From Rhizobacter sp. (GTDB lineage: Bacteria > Pseudomonadota > Gammaproteobacteria > Burkholderiales > Burkholderiaceae_C), in the NCBI GenBank assembly GCA_025361845.1, contig JANYJL010000355.1, positions 1 to 46,560 on the forward strand: 46,560 bases of DNA. Reading direction: 5' to 3'. Of the stretch, positions 1 to 8,151 are shown one piece after another; positions within the stretch are counted from its first letter, which is position 1, and every line of letters starts with the position of its first letter. The notes under the pieces were generated by a model. The model saw nothing but the letters and a program-made list of their open reading frames with translations, had not been told where the DNA came from and did no database searches. The translations under genes were made by a program, and so were the position numbers.

Positions 1-1
1 C

Positions 2-367
2 GAAGGTGGCTACGAAGACTGGAAGACGCAGCGCGCGCGCGCCGCGGGCTTGCGCTCGCAGGCCACGCGCGGCTCGGCTGCGGCAGCGCCGACGATGCCT
101 GCCGCTGCTGCGGCCAAGCCTGCGGCGGCGCCCGCCGCCAAGCCGCGCAAGCTGAGCTACAAGGACCAGCGTGAACTCGATGGCCTGCCGGCGCGCATCG
201 AGGCGATGGAGGTCGAGCAGAAGGAACTCTCGGCCCTGCTCGCCGACGCAGCGGTCTACGTCAAGGACCCGGCCCGCGCCGCGCAAGCGCAGGCTCGCCA
301 CGCGGCTCTCGACGCTGAATTGCTGGCCGCGCTGGAGCGCTGGGAGGCGCTGGGTTCGAAGGCCTGA
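2..367 (+). CDS. uup: ABC-F ATPase Uup, C-terminal fragment (5' end outside window)
   Basis: Only the last 121 codons are present; the frame is open from base 2. The first residues read EGGYEDWKTQR, which is the usual end of the second ATPase domain in Uup/ABC-F proteins. An Ala/Pro-rich linker follows (about residues 30-50), then a charged helical hairpin beginning RKLSYKDQRELDGLPARIE, typical of the Uup C-terminal coiled-coil DNA/ribosome-binding domain. ABC-F proteins of this class are cytosolic, soluble and act on ribosomes or nucleic acid rather than in transport. The gene converges on the UDP-glucose dehydrogenase gene. The Walker motifs lie upstream of the window, so the assignment rests on the tail only. 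Confidence 0.85.
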   Translation, partial: EGGYEDWKTQRARAAGLRSQATRGSAAAAPTMPAAAAAKPAAAPAAKPRKLSYKDQRELDGLPARIEAMEVEQKELSALLADAAVYVKDPARAAQAQARHAALDAELLAALERWEALGSKA

Positions 368-380
368 GCGGGATCGGCTG

Positions 381-404
381 CCGGTGAAGCAAGCGCTTCA
401 CCGG
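381..404. terminator. Perfect 10-bp hairpin between convergent genes
   Basis: Bases 381-390 (CCGGTGAAGC) pair perfectly with 395-404 around a 4-base loop. It sits between the stop of uup (367) and the stop of ugd on the other strand (418). There is no clear T tract on either side, so it may be a bidirectional terminator that works with Rho, or simply an mRNA 3'-end stabiliser. Confidence 0.6.
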
Positions 405-417
405 GGCCGGTCAATCG

Positions 418-1755
418 CTAAACGGGCGTCACGGAGCCGCGGCCGATGCCCATGTACTCGACGCCGAACTCACGCATGAGAGCCGGCTCGTAGAGGTTCC
501 GACCGTCGAAGATCACCGGCTGTTTCAGGGTGGCCTTGATGAGGTCGAAGTCCGGGTTACGGAACTCCTTCCACTCGGTCACGATGAGCAGCGCATCGGC
601 GCCCTGCAGTGCGGCGGTCTGGTTGTCGACCATGGCGATGCGGGGCACGCCCTCCAGCACCCGGCTCGCTTCCGGCATGGCCACCGGGTCGTAGGCCCTG
701 ATCGATGCGCCGCGCTTCACCAGTTCCTCGATGACGACACGGCTCGGCGCGTCGCGCATGTCGTCGGTGTTCGGCTTGAAGGCCAGGCCCCAGACGGCAA
801 ACGTGCGGCCGTGCAGGTCTTCGCCGAAGCGCGCAACGACGCGGCCGACCAGCAGGTGCTTCTGCCGCTCGTTCGCTGCCTCCACGGCTTGCAGCACGCC
901 GAGGCGCACGCCGTTTTCGGCGCCCGTGTGGATGAGCGCCTTCACGTCCTTCGGGAAACACGAGCCGCCGTAGCCCGTTCCGGCGTACAGGAATTGGGTT
1001 CCGATGCGCGGGTCGCTGCCGATGCCCTTGCGCACCCACTCGATGTCGGCGTCGACACTTTCGGCCAGCAAGGCCAGCTCGTTCATGAAGCTGATCCGCG
1101 TGGCCAGCATGGCATTGGCCGCGTACTTGGTGAACTCGGCGCTGCGCACGTCCATGACCAGCAACTTGTCGTGGTTGCGCATGAAGGGCGAGTAGATGGC
1201 ACGCATCAGCAGGGCCGCCCGGTCGTCGTCGCAGCCGACGATGATGCGGTCCGGCCGCATGAAGTCGTCGACGGCAGCACCTTCCTTCAGAAACTCCGGG
1301 TTGCTGCAAACGGCAAAGGGCAGATCGACGCCGCGCGCTCGCAGCGCCGCGGCCACTTTCGCGCGCACCTTGTCGGCCGTTCCGACGGGCACGGTGCTCT
1401 TGTCGATGATCACCTTGTAGTCGGTCATGTGCTGGCCGATGGCTCCGGCCGCCGCCAGCACGTACTTCAGATCGGCCGAACCGTCTTCGTCGGGGGGCGT
1501 GCCGACACCGATGAATTGCAGCGTTCCGTGGCCGACCGCTGCCGCCACGTCGGTGGTGAACTGCAAGCGCCCGGCCGCGGCGTTGCGCTGCACCACGGCG
1601 TCCAGGCCCGGCTCGTGGATCGGGATTTCGCCACGCTTGAGCATCTCGATCTTGCGCGGATCGACGTCCAGGCACACGACGTGGTTGCCCATCTCTGCCA
1701 GGCAGGCGCCGGTCACCAGACCCACATAGCCTGCGCCAACTACAGTGACTTTCAT
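418..1755 (-). CDS. ugd: UDP-glucose 6-dehydrogenase
   Basis: The 445-residue product oxidises UDP-glucose to UDP-glucuronate with two NAD+, supplying an acidic sugar nucleotide for EPS synthesis in the cytosol. The N-terminal Rossmann motif [12 protein letters not shown] is at residues 5-16. Lys210 and Asn214 lie in EFTKYAANA, and the catalytic Cys266 lies in [10 protein letters not shown]. The C-terminal UDP-binding part follows, and the length is normal. The start at 1755 gives the canonical [12 protein letters not shown] terminus with an AAGGG-like ribosome site just upstream; a longer reading to 1860 would add 35 unrelated residues. The gene is divergent from the priming transferase gene at 2000, which ties it to the polysaccharide locus. 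Confidence 0.96.
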   Translation of the reverse strand: MKVTVVGAGYVGLVTGACLAEMGNHVVCLDVDPRKIEMLKRGEIPIHEPGLDAVVQRNAAAGRLQFTTDVAAAVGHGTLQFIGVGTPPDEDGSADLKYVLAAAGAIGQHMTDYKVIIDKSTVPVGTADKVRAKVAAALRARGVDLPFAVCSNPEFLKEGAAVDDFMRPDRIIVGCDDDRAALLMRAIYSPFMRNHDKLLVMDVRSAEFTKYAANAMLATRISFMNELALLAESVDADIEWVRKGIGSDPRIGTQFLYAGTGYGGSCFPKDVKALIHTGAENGVRLGVLQAVEAANERQKHLLVGRVVARFGEDLHGRTFAVWGLAFKPNTDDMRDAPSRVVIEELVKRGASIRAYDPVAMPEASRVLEGVPRIAMVDNQTAALQGADALLIVTEWKEFRNPDFDLIKATLKQPVIFDGRNLYEPALMREFGVEYMGIGRGSVTPV

Positions 1756-1879
1756 GGTGCGAACCCTTTTCTTGAAGTTTTTTGAGGCGCCCGATTTTGC
1801 GCCAGCCCCATCCGCCCCTGGCGCGGTGGCGCAACAGGAGGCGGGGCCTATTGCCCACAAACGGATACCGGGCGCGACT

Positions 1880-1900
1880 CACCCCCGCGTCCGCGGGGTG
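1880..1900. other. GC-rich inverted repeat in the ugd/epsB divergent spacer
   Basis: CACCCCCGCG (1880-1889) pairs with CGCGGGGTG (1892-1900) with one bulged C and a 2-base loop. It lies midway between two divergent genes and could be an operator or a leader hairpin; its function is not known. Confidence 0.35.
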
Positions 1901-1939
1901 CATCGACAGGGGTCGTACCCGGACGGTTACGTGCCCGGC

Positions 1940-1968
1940 TTGATTCGCGCTTACCCTCAATCTTTATG
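1940..1968 (+). promoter_or_regulatory. Weak candidate sigma-70 promoter for epsB
   Basis: TTGATT (1940-1945) and TTTATG (1963-1968) are 17 bases apart and lie about 30 bases before the ATG at 2000. The -35 is good and the -10 is poor. This is inferred only from spacing. Confidence 0.3.
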
Positions 1969-1999
1969 TTGACGGCCTGAACTTCTCCGCGCCCAGAAA

Positions 2000-3397
2000 A
2001 TGCTCCAGAATCGCAGCAGTACCCGCCAATTCGTGAGCGCGCCGCCATCGGCCAGCAGCTACGTGGCCGCTTTCCTCGAGCCGGCGATATCGATCGCCTG
2101 CTTCGTCGTGATCGCGCTGCAACACCAGGCTGAGATCGACCGCCCCGCCACGGTCTTGTGTCTGCTCGTAGTCGCGCTCACCTACCCCGGCACGAACCGC
2201 TTTCGCGACCGCCCGCTCTACGCGGCGGTGGACGTGTGTGTTGCCTGGGCCACCTTGCTCACCATCCTGGGCTTGTGTGCTTTCGCGACGGACAGCGTTG
2301 CGCTGTTCAACCCGCGCGTGCTCATCATGTGGGCGCTTGCCACCCCGGTGGTGCATTGGGGCGTCGCCTTCACCGGCCGTGCCTACCTGCGCTGGAAGGC
2401 GACCCAGCCCGGCTCACGCCGCACCGCCGTCGTCATCGGCGGCGGGCCGCTCGGCACCAGGCTGGGCAAGGTACTCACGGGCCAGGGCGAGCGTGGGTGC
2501 CACTTCCTGGGCTATTTCGACGACCGCAGCGGTGACCGCCTTGATCCCGCCGCTGCCGCTTCTCCCCGCTTAGGCGCGCTGGCCGACATGGGTGGCTACC
2601 TCGCCCAGCACCAGGTGAACGAGGTCTACATCTCGCTGCCCTTGAGTTCCCAGCCGCGCATCGTCCAACTGCTGGCCAGCCTGCAAAACAGCACCGCTTC
2701 GGTGTACCTGGCGCCCGATGTGTTCGGCATCAGCATCATCCAGGGCCGCTTGCAGGATCTCGGCGGCGTGCCCGTGGTCGGCATGCTGGAGACGCCGTTC
2801 ACCGGCGCCAACGAGCTCGTCAAGCGCCTGAGCGACATCACCCTGGCGAGCCTCATTCTGGTGCTGGTGTCGCCACTGATGCTCCTGGTGGCTGCCGGCG
2901 TGAAGCTCAGCTCGCCCGGCCCGGTGATCTTTCGGCAGCGGCGCAACGGGCTCGACGGTGAAGAGATCACGGTCTACAAGTTCCGCTCCATGACGGCCAC
3001 CGACAACGGCGCGGTGGTGCCCCAGGCGCAGCGCGACGACCCCCGCATCACCCCGTTCGGCGCCTTCCTGCGCCGCAACTCGCTGGACGAACTGCCGCAG
3101 TTCATCAACGTGCTGCAAGGCAGCATGAGCATCGTCGGCCCGCGCCCGCACGCCGTGGCGCACAACGAGCAGTACCGCAGCCTCATCCAGGCCTACATGG
3201 TGCGTCACAAGGTGCGCCCCGGAATCACCGGCTGGGCCCAGGTGAACGGCCTGCGCGGCGAGACCGAAACGGTGGACAAGATGCAGGCGCGGGTCGAGTA
3301 CGACCTGGAGTACCTGCGGAACTGGTCCCTGGTCTTCGACCTGCGCATCATTGCCCGCACGCTGAAGCTGGTGTTGTTCGACCGCGGTGCGTATTGA
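2000..3397 (+). CDS. epsB: Undecaprenyl-phosphate glucose phosphotransferase (EPS priming enzyme)
   Basis: A 465-residue polyprenyl glycosylphosphotransferase. It transfers sugar-1-phosphate, usually glucose, from UDP-sugar to undecaprenyl phosphate at the inner membrane, the first step of repeat-unit assembly. Four hydrophobic segments occupy roughly residues 16-126. A Rossmann-like domain follows with AVVIGGGPLGTRLG (about 143-156). The C-terminal catalytic domain starts near residue 273 (KRLSDITLASLIL) and contains SPGPVIFRQ, YKFRSM, the substrate loop RRNSLDELPQ and GPRPHA. This architecture matches the WcaJ/EpsB class that is often linked to exosortase loci. The sugar specificity cannot be read from the sequence. 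It is followed by a 300-base non-coding stretch and then the PEP-CTERM gene. Confidence 0.93.
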   Translation: MLQNRSSTRQFVSAPPSASSYVAAFLEPAISIACFVVIALQHQAEIDRPATVLCLLVVALTYPGTNRFRDRPLYAAVDVCVAWATLLTILGLCAFATDSVALFNPRVLIMWALATPVVHWGVAFTGRAYLRWKATQPGSRRTAVVIGGGPLGTRLGKVLTGQGERGCHFLGYFDDRSGDRLDPAAAASPRLGALADMGGYLAQHQVNEVYISLPLSSQPRIVQLLASLQNSTASVYLAPDVFGISIIQGRLQDLGGVPVVGMLETPFTGANELVKRLSDITLASLILVLVSPLMLLVAAGVKLSSPGPVIFRQRRNGLDGEEITVYKFRSMTATDNGAVVPQAQRDDPRITPFGAFLRRNSLDELPQFINVLQGSMSIVGPRPHAVAHNEQYRSLIQAYMVRHKVRPGITGWAQVNGLRGETETVDKMQARVEYDLEYLRNWSLVFDLRIIARTLKLVLFDRGAY

Positions 3398-3699
3398 GCC
3401 CCCCAAGGAAATGCCTTCGACATTCCCGCCCCAGGGGTCAAGCAAAGTGGCAAAGCCGCATTTGCTTGAGACACGTCCGTTGGCTAGCGCACAGACGCGA
3501 GTTTCTGCAGCTTTTATTCTGGCGTGGTCCCGATCCTTGCCCTTGGCAGGCAACTTGCGTTCAGGAAACTTGAGGGTTTTTTTCGTGCAGCGGGTCACGA
3601 CCCCGTAAACGGGTGGTGCATCCCTTGGAAATCGTGGGTTACGCTGCATCGCAGAAGAACCTGGCTTTGCCCTTTGTTCGCTTCTCTGGAGTACCCGAA
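3398..3699 (+). other. Non-coding regulatory region before the PEP-CTERM gene
   Basis: No credible gene is visible in these 302 bases. The region is less GC-rich than its surroundings. It holds a sigma-54 promoter match (3544-3559), a T7 run near 3577-3583, and the short inverted repeat GGGTC-AC-GACCC near 3592-3603. The space upstream of the promoter is sufficient for enhancer-binding activator sites, but none can be assigned. Confidence 0.6.
3544..3559 (+). promoter_or_regulatory. Sigma-54 (RpoN) -24/-12 promoter
   Basis: TGGCAG at 3544-3549, a 5-base spacer, and TTGCG at 3555-3559 give GG at -24 and GC at -12 with the exact spacing of the TGGCAC-N5-TTGCW consensus. The predicted transcript start is near 3571, leaving a leader of about 130 bases before the ATG at 3700. 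Sigma-54 control of PEP-CTERM genes through a PrsK/PrsR-type two-component system is known in floc-forming betaproteobacteria. No such regulator gene is in this window. Confidence 0.7.
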
Positions 3700-4221
3700 A
3701 TGAACACCCTGAAGATGAAAAAAAGCTTGGCCGCCGCCGCCGCGCTGGTGGCACTGGGCCTGAGCCCGGTGGCGCAAGCCAAGGCTGTCGACTGTGAAGA
3801 TTTCGACGCCATGCTCGACGCCTGTTTCTCCGGCCTGATCATCCAGCCGGCCAAGAGCCCGTCGTTCAGCGACCTGAGCATCGGCAAGTTCACCTTGACC
3901 GGCCTGTCCGACCTGGTGGGTTACTTCATGACCCCGGGCCTGAGCTTCTCGGAGGTCAGCCTGTGGCAAAAGGGCAAGGAAGTGGCCTCCGACAGCACGA
4001 TGGCTGACGGCATCAGCTTCGCCAACATCAGCGCCGGCAAGTACAAGGTGCGCGTGACGGGCTTGGTCGATGGCCCGAAGGTTTCGGGCTACAAGATCGG
4101 TGGCTACGCAGGTGGCTTCAGCGTCACGGCGGTTCCGGAACCCGAAACCTATGCCTTGTTCGGCGCCGGCCTGTTGGCCGTGTTGTTCATGTCGCGTCGT
4201 CGGAACGACAACAACGCCTGA
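3700..4221 (+). CDS. PEP-CTERM sorting-domain protein (exosortase substrate)
   Basis: A 173-residue secreted protein. Residues 1-26 form a Sec signal peptide (MNTLKMKKS, then an Ala/Leu core ending SPVAQA). The mature part is a small beta-rich domain with FSDLSIGKFTL, resembling the FxDxF-type PEP-CTERM group. The C-terminus carries the complete sorting signal: VPEPETYALFG from residue 145, a hydrophobic helix, and an RRR cluster followed by NDNNA. Exosortase XrtB, encoded at 26248-27168, is the likely processing enzyme. The start at 3700 is chosen because a CTGGAG ribosome site precedes it and it gives a normal signal peptide. Two cysteines (about C28 and C36) could form a disulfide. The function is probably extracellular matrix or surface structure linked to the EPS; the exact role is unknown. 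Confidence 0.93.
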   Translation: MNTLKMKKSLAAAAALVALGLSPVAQAKAVDCEDFDAMLDACFSGLIIQPAKSPSFSDLSIGKFTLTGLSDLVGYFMTPGLSFSEVSLWQKGKEVASDSTMADGISFANISAGKYKVRVTGLVDGPKVSGYKIGGYAGGFSVTAVPEPETYALFGAGLLAVLFMSRRRNDNNA

Positions 4222-4233
4222 GCTGGCTCTCTT

Positions 4234-4262
4234 CTGCGGCGGCGGCACGGCCCCCGCCGCAG
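4234..4262 (+). terminator. Strong hairpin just after the PEP-CTERM gene
   Basis: CTGCGGCGG (4234-4242) pairs with CCGCCGCAG (4254-4262). No T run follows, so it may act as a partial terminator or a 3'-end stabiliser that lets the PEP-CTERM mRNA accumulate above the downstream glycosyltransferase mRNA. Confidence 0.5.
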
Positions 4263-4307
4263 ATGTTCGTTCGGCATCGCCACGATGCCGTGCGTGACAA
4301 TCTCTCC

Positions 4308-5081
4308 ATGACCCAGCTGACCCCGTATTCTGGGCGCCGCTGCGCCGACGTGCTCGGCAGCCCCATCGACGCGATCGACTGGGGCAACGCCCTGGACACG
4401 ATCTCGAACTGGGCCGAACGGCGCGAGTCGCGCTACGTCTGCATCTGCAATGCACACTCGGTCGTGACCGCGGCGCAAGACTCCGGCTTTCGCCAGGTCC
4501 TCGCCGACGCCGACATGGCCACGCCCGACGGTGCGCCGGTCGCGTGGGTGATGCGTCGCACCGGCCATCCCACCCAGGAGCGCATCAACGGCCCCGACCT
4601 GATGCAGAAGTTCTGCGAGCGTGCGGCAGCCGATGGCACGCCGATCTACCTGCTCGGCAGCACACCGCAGAGCCTGGCTGCGCTGCAACGGAACCTGCTC
4701 GTCGTGCTGCCCGCATTGACCATCGTCGGTGCGATGTCGCCTCCCTTTCGAGAACTGTCGGCACCTGAAGACGATGCGCTCGTCGCCGCAGTGAACGGCG
4801 CCAATCCGGGGGTCGTGTTCGTCAGCCTCGGCTGCCCGAAACAAGAGCGTTGGATGGCGGCACATCGCGGCCGCATCAACGCGGTGATGATCGGCGTGGG
4901 CGCGGCCTTCGACTTCCATGCGGGCACGGTCATGCGTGCGCCCGATTGGATGCGACGCCACGGCCTCGAATGGCTGCACCGTCTGATCAGTGAGCCACGC
5001 CGCCTGTGGCGGCGCTACCTGGTCAGCAACTCTGCATTCATCGTCGGCGCAGTCCGGCAACTGCTGCGTCGGGGCGGCTGA
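4308..5081 (+). CDS. WecB/TagA/CpsF family glycosyltransferase (GT26)
   Basis: A 257-residue cytosolic enzyme of the family that adds an N-acetylmannosaminuronic-type or other sugar to an undecaprenyl-linked acceptor. Visible family marks are NAHSVVTAAQ, ADMATPDGAPVAWVMR (the conserved D and PDG), YLLGS, VFVSLGCPKQERWM, GVGAAFDFHAG and the tail RAPDWMRRHGLEWLHRL followed by EPRRLWRRYL. The start at 4308 is preferred; a reading from 4263 would start inside the hairpin region and add 15 atypical residues. It lies downstream of the PEP-CTERM gene on the same strand and converges on the next gene with only 9 bases between stops. The donor sugar is not predictable. Confidence 0.9.
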   Translation: MTQLTPYSGRRCADVLGSPIDAIDWGNALDTISNWAERRESRYVCICNAHSVVTAAQDSGFRQVLADADMATPDGAPVAWVMRRTGHPTQERINGPDLMQKFCERAAADGTPIYLLGSTPQSLAALQRNLLVVLPALTIVGAMSPPFRELSAPEDDALVAAVNGANPGVVFVSLGCPKQERWMAAHRGRINAVMIGVGAAFDFHAGTVMRAPDWMRRHGLEWLHRLISEPRRLWRRYLVSNSAFIVGAVRQLLRRGG

Positions 5082-5090
5082 GGTCGGCGC

Positions 5091-6242
5091 TCATACGCGC
5101 CGTATCGGCGCGTTCAGGCAGGCCTGTACCCCGTCGGCAAAGTTGAGCGCCATGTTTTCCACCGTGTATTCCTGCGCCGAGGCGCGGCAGCCCTGTACCA
5201 GCGCGGCATGTTGCGCCGGGTCACGCAAGAGGTTGACGACACCGGCGACGTAGTCGTCGATCCGGTTCGGCGTCATCAGCCCGTTGCGGCCGTGCATGAG
5301 GTAGGCGATCTCCGGGCTGTGCAGCCCGCAATCGGTGGTGAGCATGGGCACACCGCACACGAAGCTGTCGAGAATGCCGAGCCCGACCAGGCCCGGGTTC
5401 AACATCACGCTGGCCAACACCAAGGCGTCGACCTTCTGTTGACCCTTCAACAGGCCGGCGTAGTGCGCCCACGGCCTGTCGCGGCAGAAGGCCTTGACCA
5501 ATCCCTGCTGAACCCCCGCGCCGACGATCACGAACTGGAAGCCCGGCTCCTGTTCGTGCACGCGTGATGCGGCGTCGAGCATGAATTCGATGCGTTTTTC
5601 TGAATAGATCGAGCCCAGGAAAATGCCCACCGGCCCCGGGCCCAGCCCCAATTGCGAACGCAAGGCCTCGGTCGTTGCCGGGGTGACACGCGCCCGCATG
5701 GCCGACATGTCCTGCGTGTCGACCGCGTTGTTGAGCACCGTGATGCGGTCCTGCGGAAACCCGCATTGCAGAATCAATGGCCGGCTGTACTCGGTGTAGG
5801 CCAGCCACCAATCGGCCCGCAAGGCCACGCGGCGTTTGAAGCGCTCACGCAGGCTGTTGGGGTCTCCCTGCAGGTTCGCCCCGTGCCCCCACAGCGCGAC
5901 CCGCGCGCGCCGTTCGAACAACTGCACATAGAGGTTGTAGAGCAGCTTGTTCTCTGCTGTCATGACCACCATGTCCGCCCGGGCGAGTTGCTCGCGGAAG
6001 GGCTGCCAGCAAACGCGCCCGCCCGCGTAGTAGCGTGTCACAGGGAGGCGGTCGCCCCATGCCAATTCGGCTTCATCCTGCTTGGCCGCTTCTTCCGGCG
6101 TGCCGTCGCCGTAAGCCAGGTCCAGCACGCAACCGCGATCGGCCAAGGTCTTGCGCAGGGCTTCGAAGAAGGCCAGACGATAGTGAGTCAGGTGTCGCTG
6201 AACGACAAGAATTCGCGGTCGATGTCGGACAGGCAAAGGCAT
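5091..6242 (-). CDS. Glycosyltransferase family 4 (GT-B fold)
   Basis: A 383-residue GT-B glycosyltransferase. The N-terminal acceptor half begins RPRILVVQRHLTHYRLAFFEAL. The C-terminal donor half contains VGIFLGSIYSEKRIEFMLDA, a typical GT4 nucleotide-sugar start. The usual E-x7-E region is replaced by the atypical NPGLVGLGILDSFVCGVPML. It is monocistronic on the minus strand, convergent with the WecB-type gene and divergent from the GMC oxidoreductase. A start at 6242 gives a sensible terminus; the ribosome site (GGTGG) is rather far upstream. It probably adds one sugar to the EPS repeat unit in the cytosol. The donor and linkage are unknown. Confidence 0.85.
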   Translation of the reverse strand: MPLPVRHRPRILVVQRHLTHYRLAFFEALRKTLADRGCVLDLAYGDGTPEEAAKQDEAELAWGDRLPVTRYYAGGRVCWQPFREQLARADMVVMTAENKLLYNLYVQLFERRARVALWGHGANLQGDPNSLRERFKRRVALRADWWLAYTEYSRPLILQCGFPQDRITVLNNAVDTQDMSAMRARVTPATTEALRSQLGLGPGPVGIFLGSIYSEKRIEFMLDAASRVHEQEPGFQFVIVGAGVQQGLVKAFCRDRPWAHYAGLLKGQQKVDALVLASVMLNPGLVGLGILDSFVCGVPMLTTDCGLHSPEIAYLMHGRNGLMTPNRIDDYVAGVVNLLRDPAQHAALVQGCRASAQEYTVENMALNFADGVQACLNAPIRRV

Positions 6243-6486
6243 GTTTCAAAAGGGCCACCGGGCACGAAGTATTGGAACATCGATTGAGGGTTTTTCAGTA
6301 GCTGCCAGGCTGGGCCGGGGAGGGTGAGCAAAGCCACAATCCGGGGCGTCGAGGGGCCAGTGGGAACATCCGTGCACCGTGTCATGAACCGCTGCGCCGC
6401 GTGTGACACCACTGTGAGGTTTTGATCACTGGCCGCCACAATTGACCACCGCCGACTTTCCGGCGCACAGCAACGACAGCGACCGG
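6243..6486. promoter_or_regulatory. Divergent spacer between a GT4 gene and a GMC oxidoreductase gene
   Basis: About 240 bases with no credible gene. It must hold promoters for both flanking genes, but no convincing -35/-10 or sigma-54 element could be picked out by eye. Confidence 0.4.
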
Positions 6487-8151
6487 ATGTTCATCGACGC
6501 GCGAACGATCGACCCAGGAGCGGCACTGCGCAGTACGGTCTGCATCATCGGTGGCGGCGTGGCCGGCATTGCCGCAGCGCTTGAATTCGAACGCCAGGGC
6601 GTCGACGCCATCCTGCTCGAAAGTGGCGGTTTCAAGGCCGATGAAGCCACCAGCGACCTCTACCGCGGCGACAACCTCGGCCTGCCCTACACCTTTGCCG
6701 ACAACTGCCGCACCCGCTTCCTCGGAGGCAGCAGCAATTGCTGGGGCGGCTGGTGCGCACCGCTGCATGCGCACGACCTGGAACAGCGCGACTGGGTGCC
6801 CGAAAGCGGCTGGCCGTACACCCGCGAGCACTTGCAGCCCTACTACGAGCGCGCCCACCCCTTCTTGCAACTCGGCCCGATGAACTACGACGTGGCGCAC
6901 TGGGCGGGCGCCATTGGCCGCCCCGATGTGCGCCGCATCCCCTTGCCCACCGGGCGTGTGCAAGACCACCTCGCGCAGTTCAGCTCGCCCTTGCGCCTGG
7001 GCAGCGTGTACCGCCGTGAACTGCATTCCGCCCGGCAGGTTCGCACGTTGCTGCATGCCAATGTGGTCGACATCGAGACAGCGCCCGAGTCCGACCGCGT
7101 GTCGCGTGTCCACGTGCAAACCCTGGCCGGGCGCCGCTTCACCGTCGAGGCCCGGCACTTCGTGCTGGCGTGTGGCGGCATCGAAAACGCACGCCTGCTG
7201 CTGGCCTCCAACAAGCAGCGACCGCAAGGCCTGGGCAATGCGCACGACCTGGTGGGGCGCTACTTCACCGACCACCCGCGGCTCACGCTCGGCAACGTCA
7301 AGCTGGCACCCCAATGGCGACGCAACAAGCTCTACGACGTGAAGTTCCATTACATGAACCGGGCGGTCGCCGCGGGTGGCACCTATGTCTCCGCGCAGTT
7401 CGGCCTCTCGCGCGAGGTGCAGCAGCAAGAAGGGCTGTTGAACTCCCTGCTGTGGTTCTCATCCGTGTTCACCGGTGAAGGCACGGCCGCGGCCGATGCG
7501 CTGATCCGCATGAAGCAGCGCTATCACGGCAAGGCCGACCCGTCCTACAGCCTGCTTGGCGACGTCGGGCGCATGGCCGCCGACCCGCTCAGCGTGGCCG
7601 CGTTCGGGGCCGCGCGCATCTTCCAGCCACGCGCGCTGATCAAAAAGGTGCAAGTGCAGATCGTCTGCGAACCGGCGCCCAACCGCGACAGCCGCGTCAG
7701 CCTGTCCGACACCGTCGACGCCCTCGGCATGCGCCGCGTGCAAGTGGACTGGCGCATCACTGATCAAGCCAAGCGAACCTACGACCGGAGCCTCGCGATC
7801 TTTGCGGACGAACTGCGGCGCAGCGGCGTGGCCGAGATCGAACTTCCCGAACCGCTCGAAGGCCGGCCCTGGCCCGTCACCCCGGCCCTGCCGTGGGACA
7901 ACCTCGGCACCTGGCACCACATGGGCACCACCCGCATGGACGACTCGCCGAGCCGGGGTGTGGTCGACCGCGACGGCAAGGTGCACGGGCTGGGCAATCT
8001 GTTCGTCGCCGGCAGTTCGGTGTTCCCGACCTTCGGTGCGAACTACCCGACCATCACCATCGCGGCACTCGCGTTCAAGCTGGCGGATCACATCGTCAAG
8101 ACTTTGCGTGCGCCGGTCGCAGATGTCGAAGTCATTGCTTCAGGCCGATAG
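6487..8151 (+). CDS. GMC-family FAD-dependent oxidoreductase
   Basis: A 554-residue flavoenzyme. The FAD-binding motif GGGVAG is at residues 22-27 followed by LLESGGF, and FLGGSSNCWGGW marks the region after it. The C-terminus has WHHMGTTRM (from residue 476) with the conserved histidine, then GNLFVAGSSVFPTFGANYPTIT, the usual end of the pyranose-oxidase-like branch of GMC enzymes. Family members oxidise sugar or alcohol hydroxyls. In an EPS locus the substrate may be a nucleotide sugar or a lipid-linked sugar, but this is inference. An alternative TTG start at 6442 would add 15 residues. The stop overlaps the stop of the opposing GT4 gene by 12 bases. A second GMC gene lies at 18710-20305. 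Confidence 0.9.
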   Translation: MFIDARTIDPGAALRSTVCIIGGGVAGIAAALEFERQGVDAILLESGGFKADEATSDLYRGDNLGLPYTFADNCRTRFLGGSSNCWGGWCAPLHAHDLEQRDWVPESGWPYTREHLQPYYERAHPFLQLGPMNYDVAHWAGAIGRPDVRRIPLPTGRVQDHLAQFSSPLRLGSVYRRELHSARQVRTLLHANVVDIETAPESDRVSRVHVQTLAGRRFTVEARHFVLACGGIENARLLLASNKQRPQGLGNAHDLVGRYFTDHPRLTLGNVKLAPQWRRNKLYDVKFHYMNRAVAAGGTYVSAQFGLSREVQQQEGLLNSLLWFSSVFTGEGTAAADALIRMKQRYHGKADPSYSLLGDVGRMAADPLSVAAFGAARIFQPRALIKKVQVQIVCEPAPNRDSRVSLSDTVDALGMRRVQVDWRITDQAKRTYDRSLAIFADELRRSGVAEIELPEPLEGRPWPVTPALPWDNLGTWHHMGTTRMDDSPSRGVVDRDGKVHGLGNLFVAGSSVFPTFGANYPTITIAALAFKLADHIVKTLRAPVADVEVIASGR

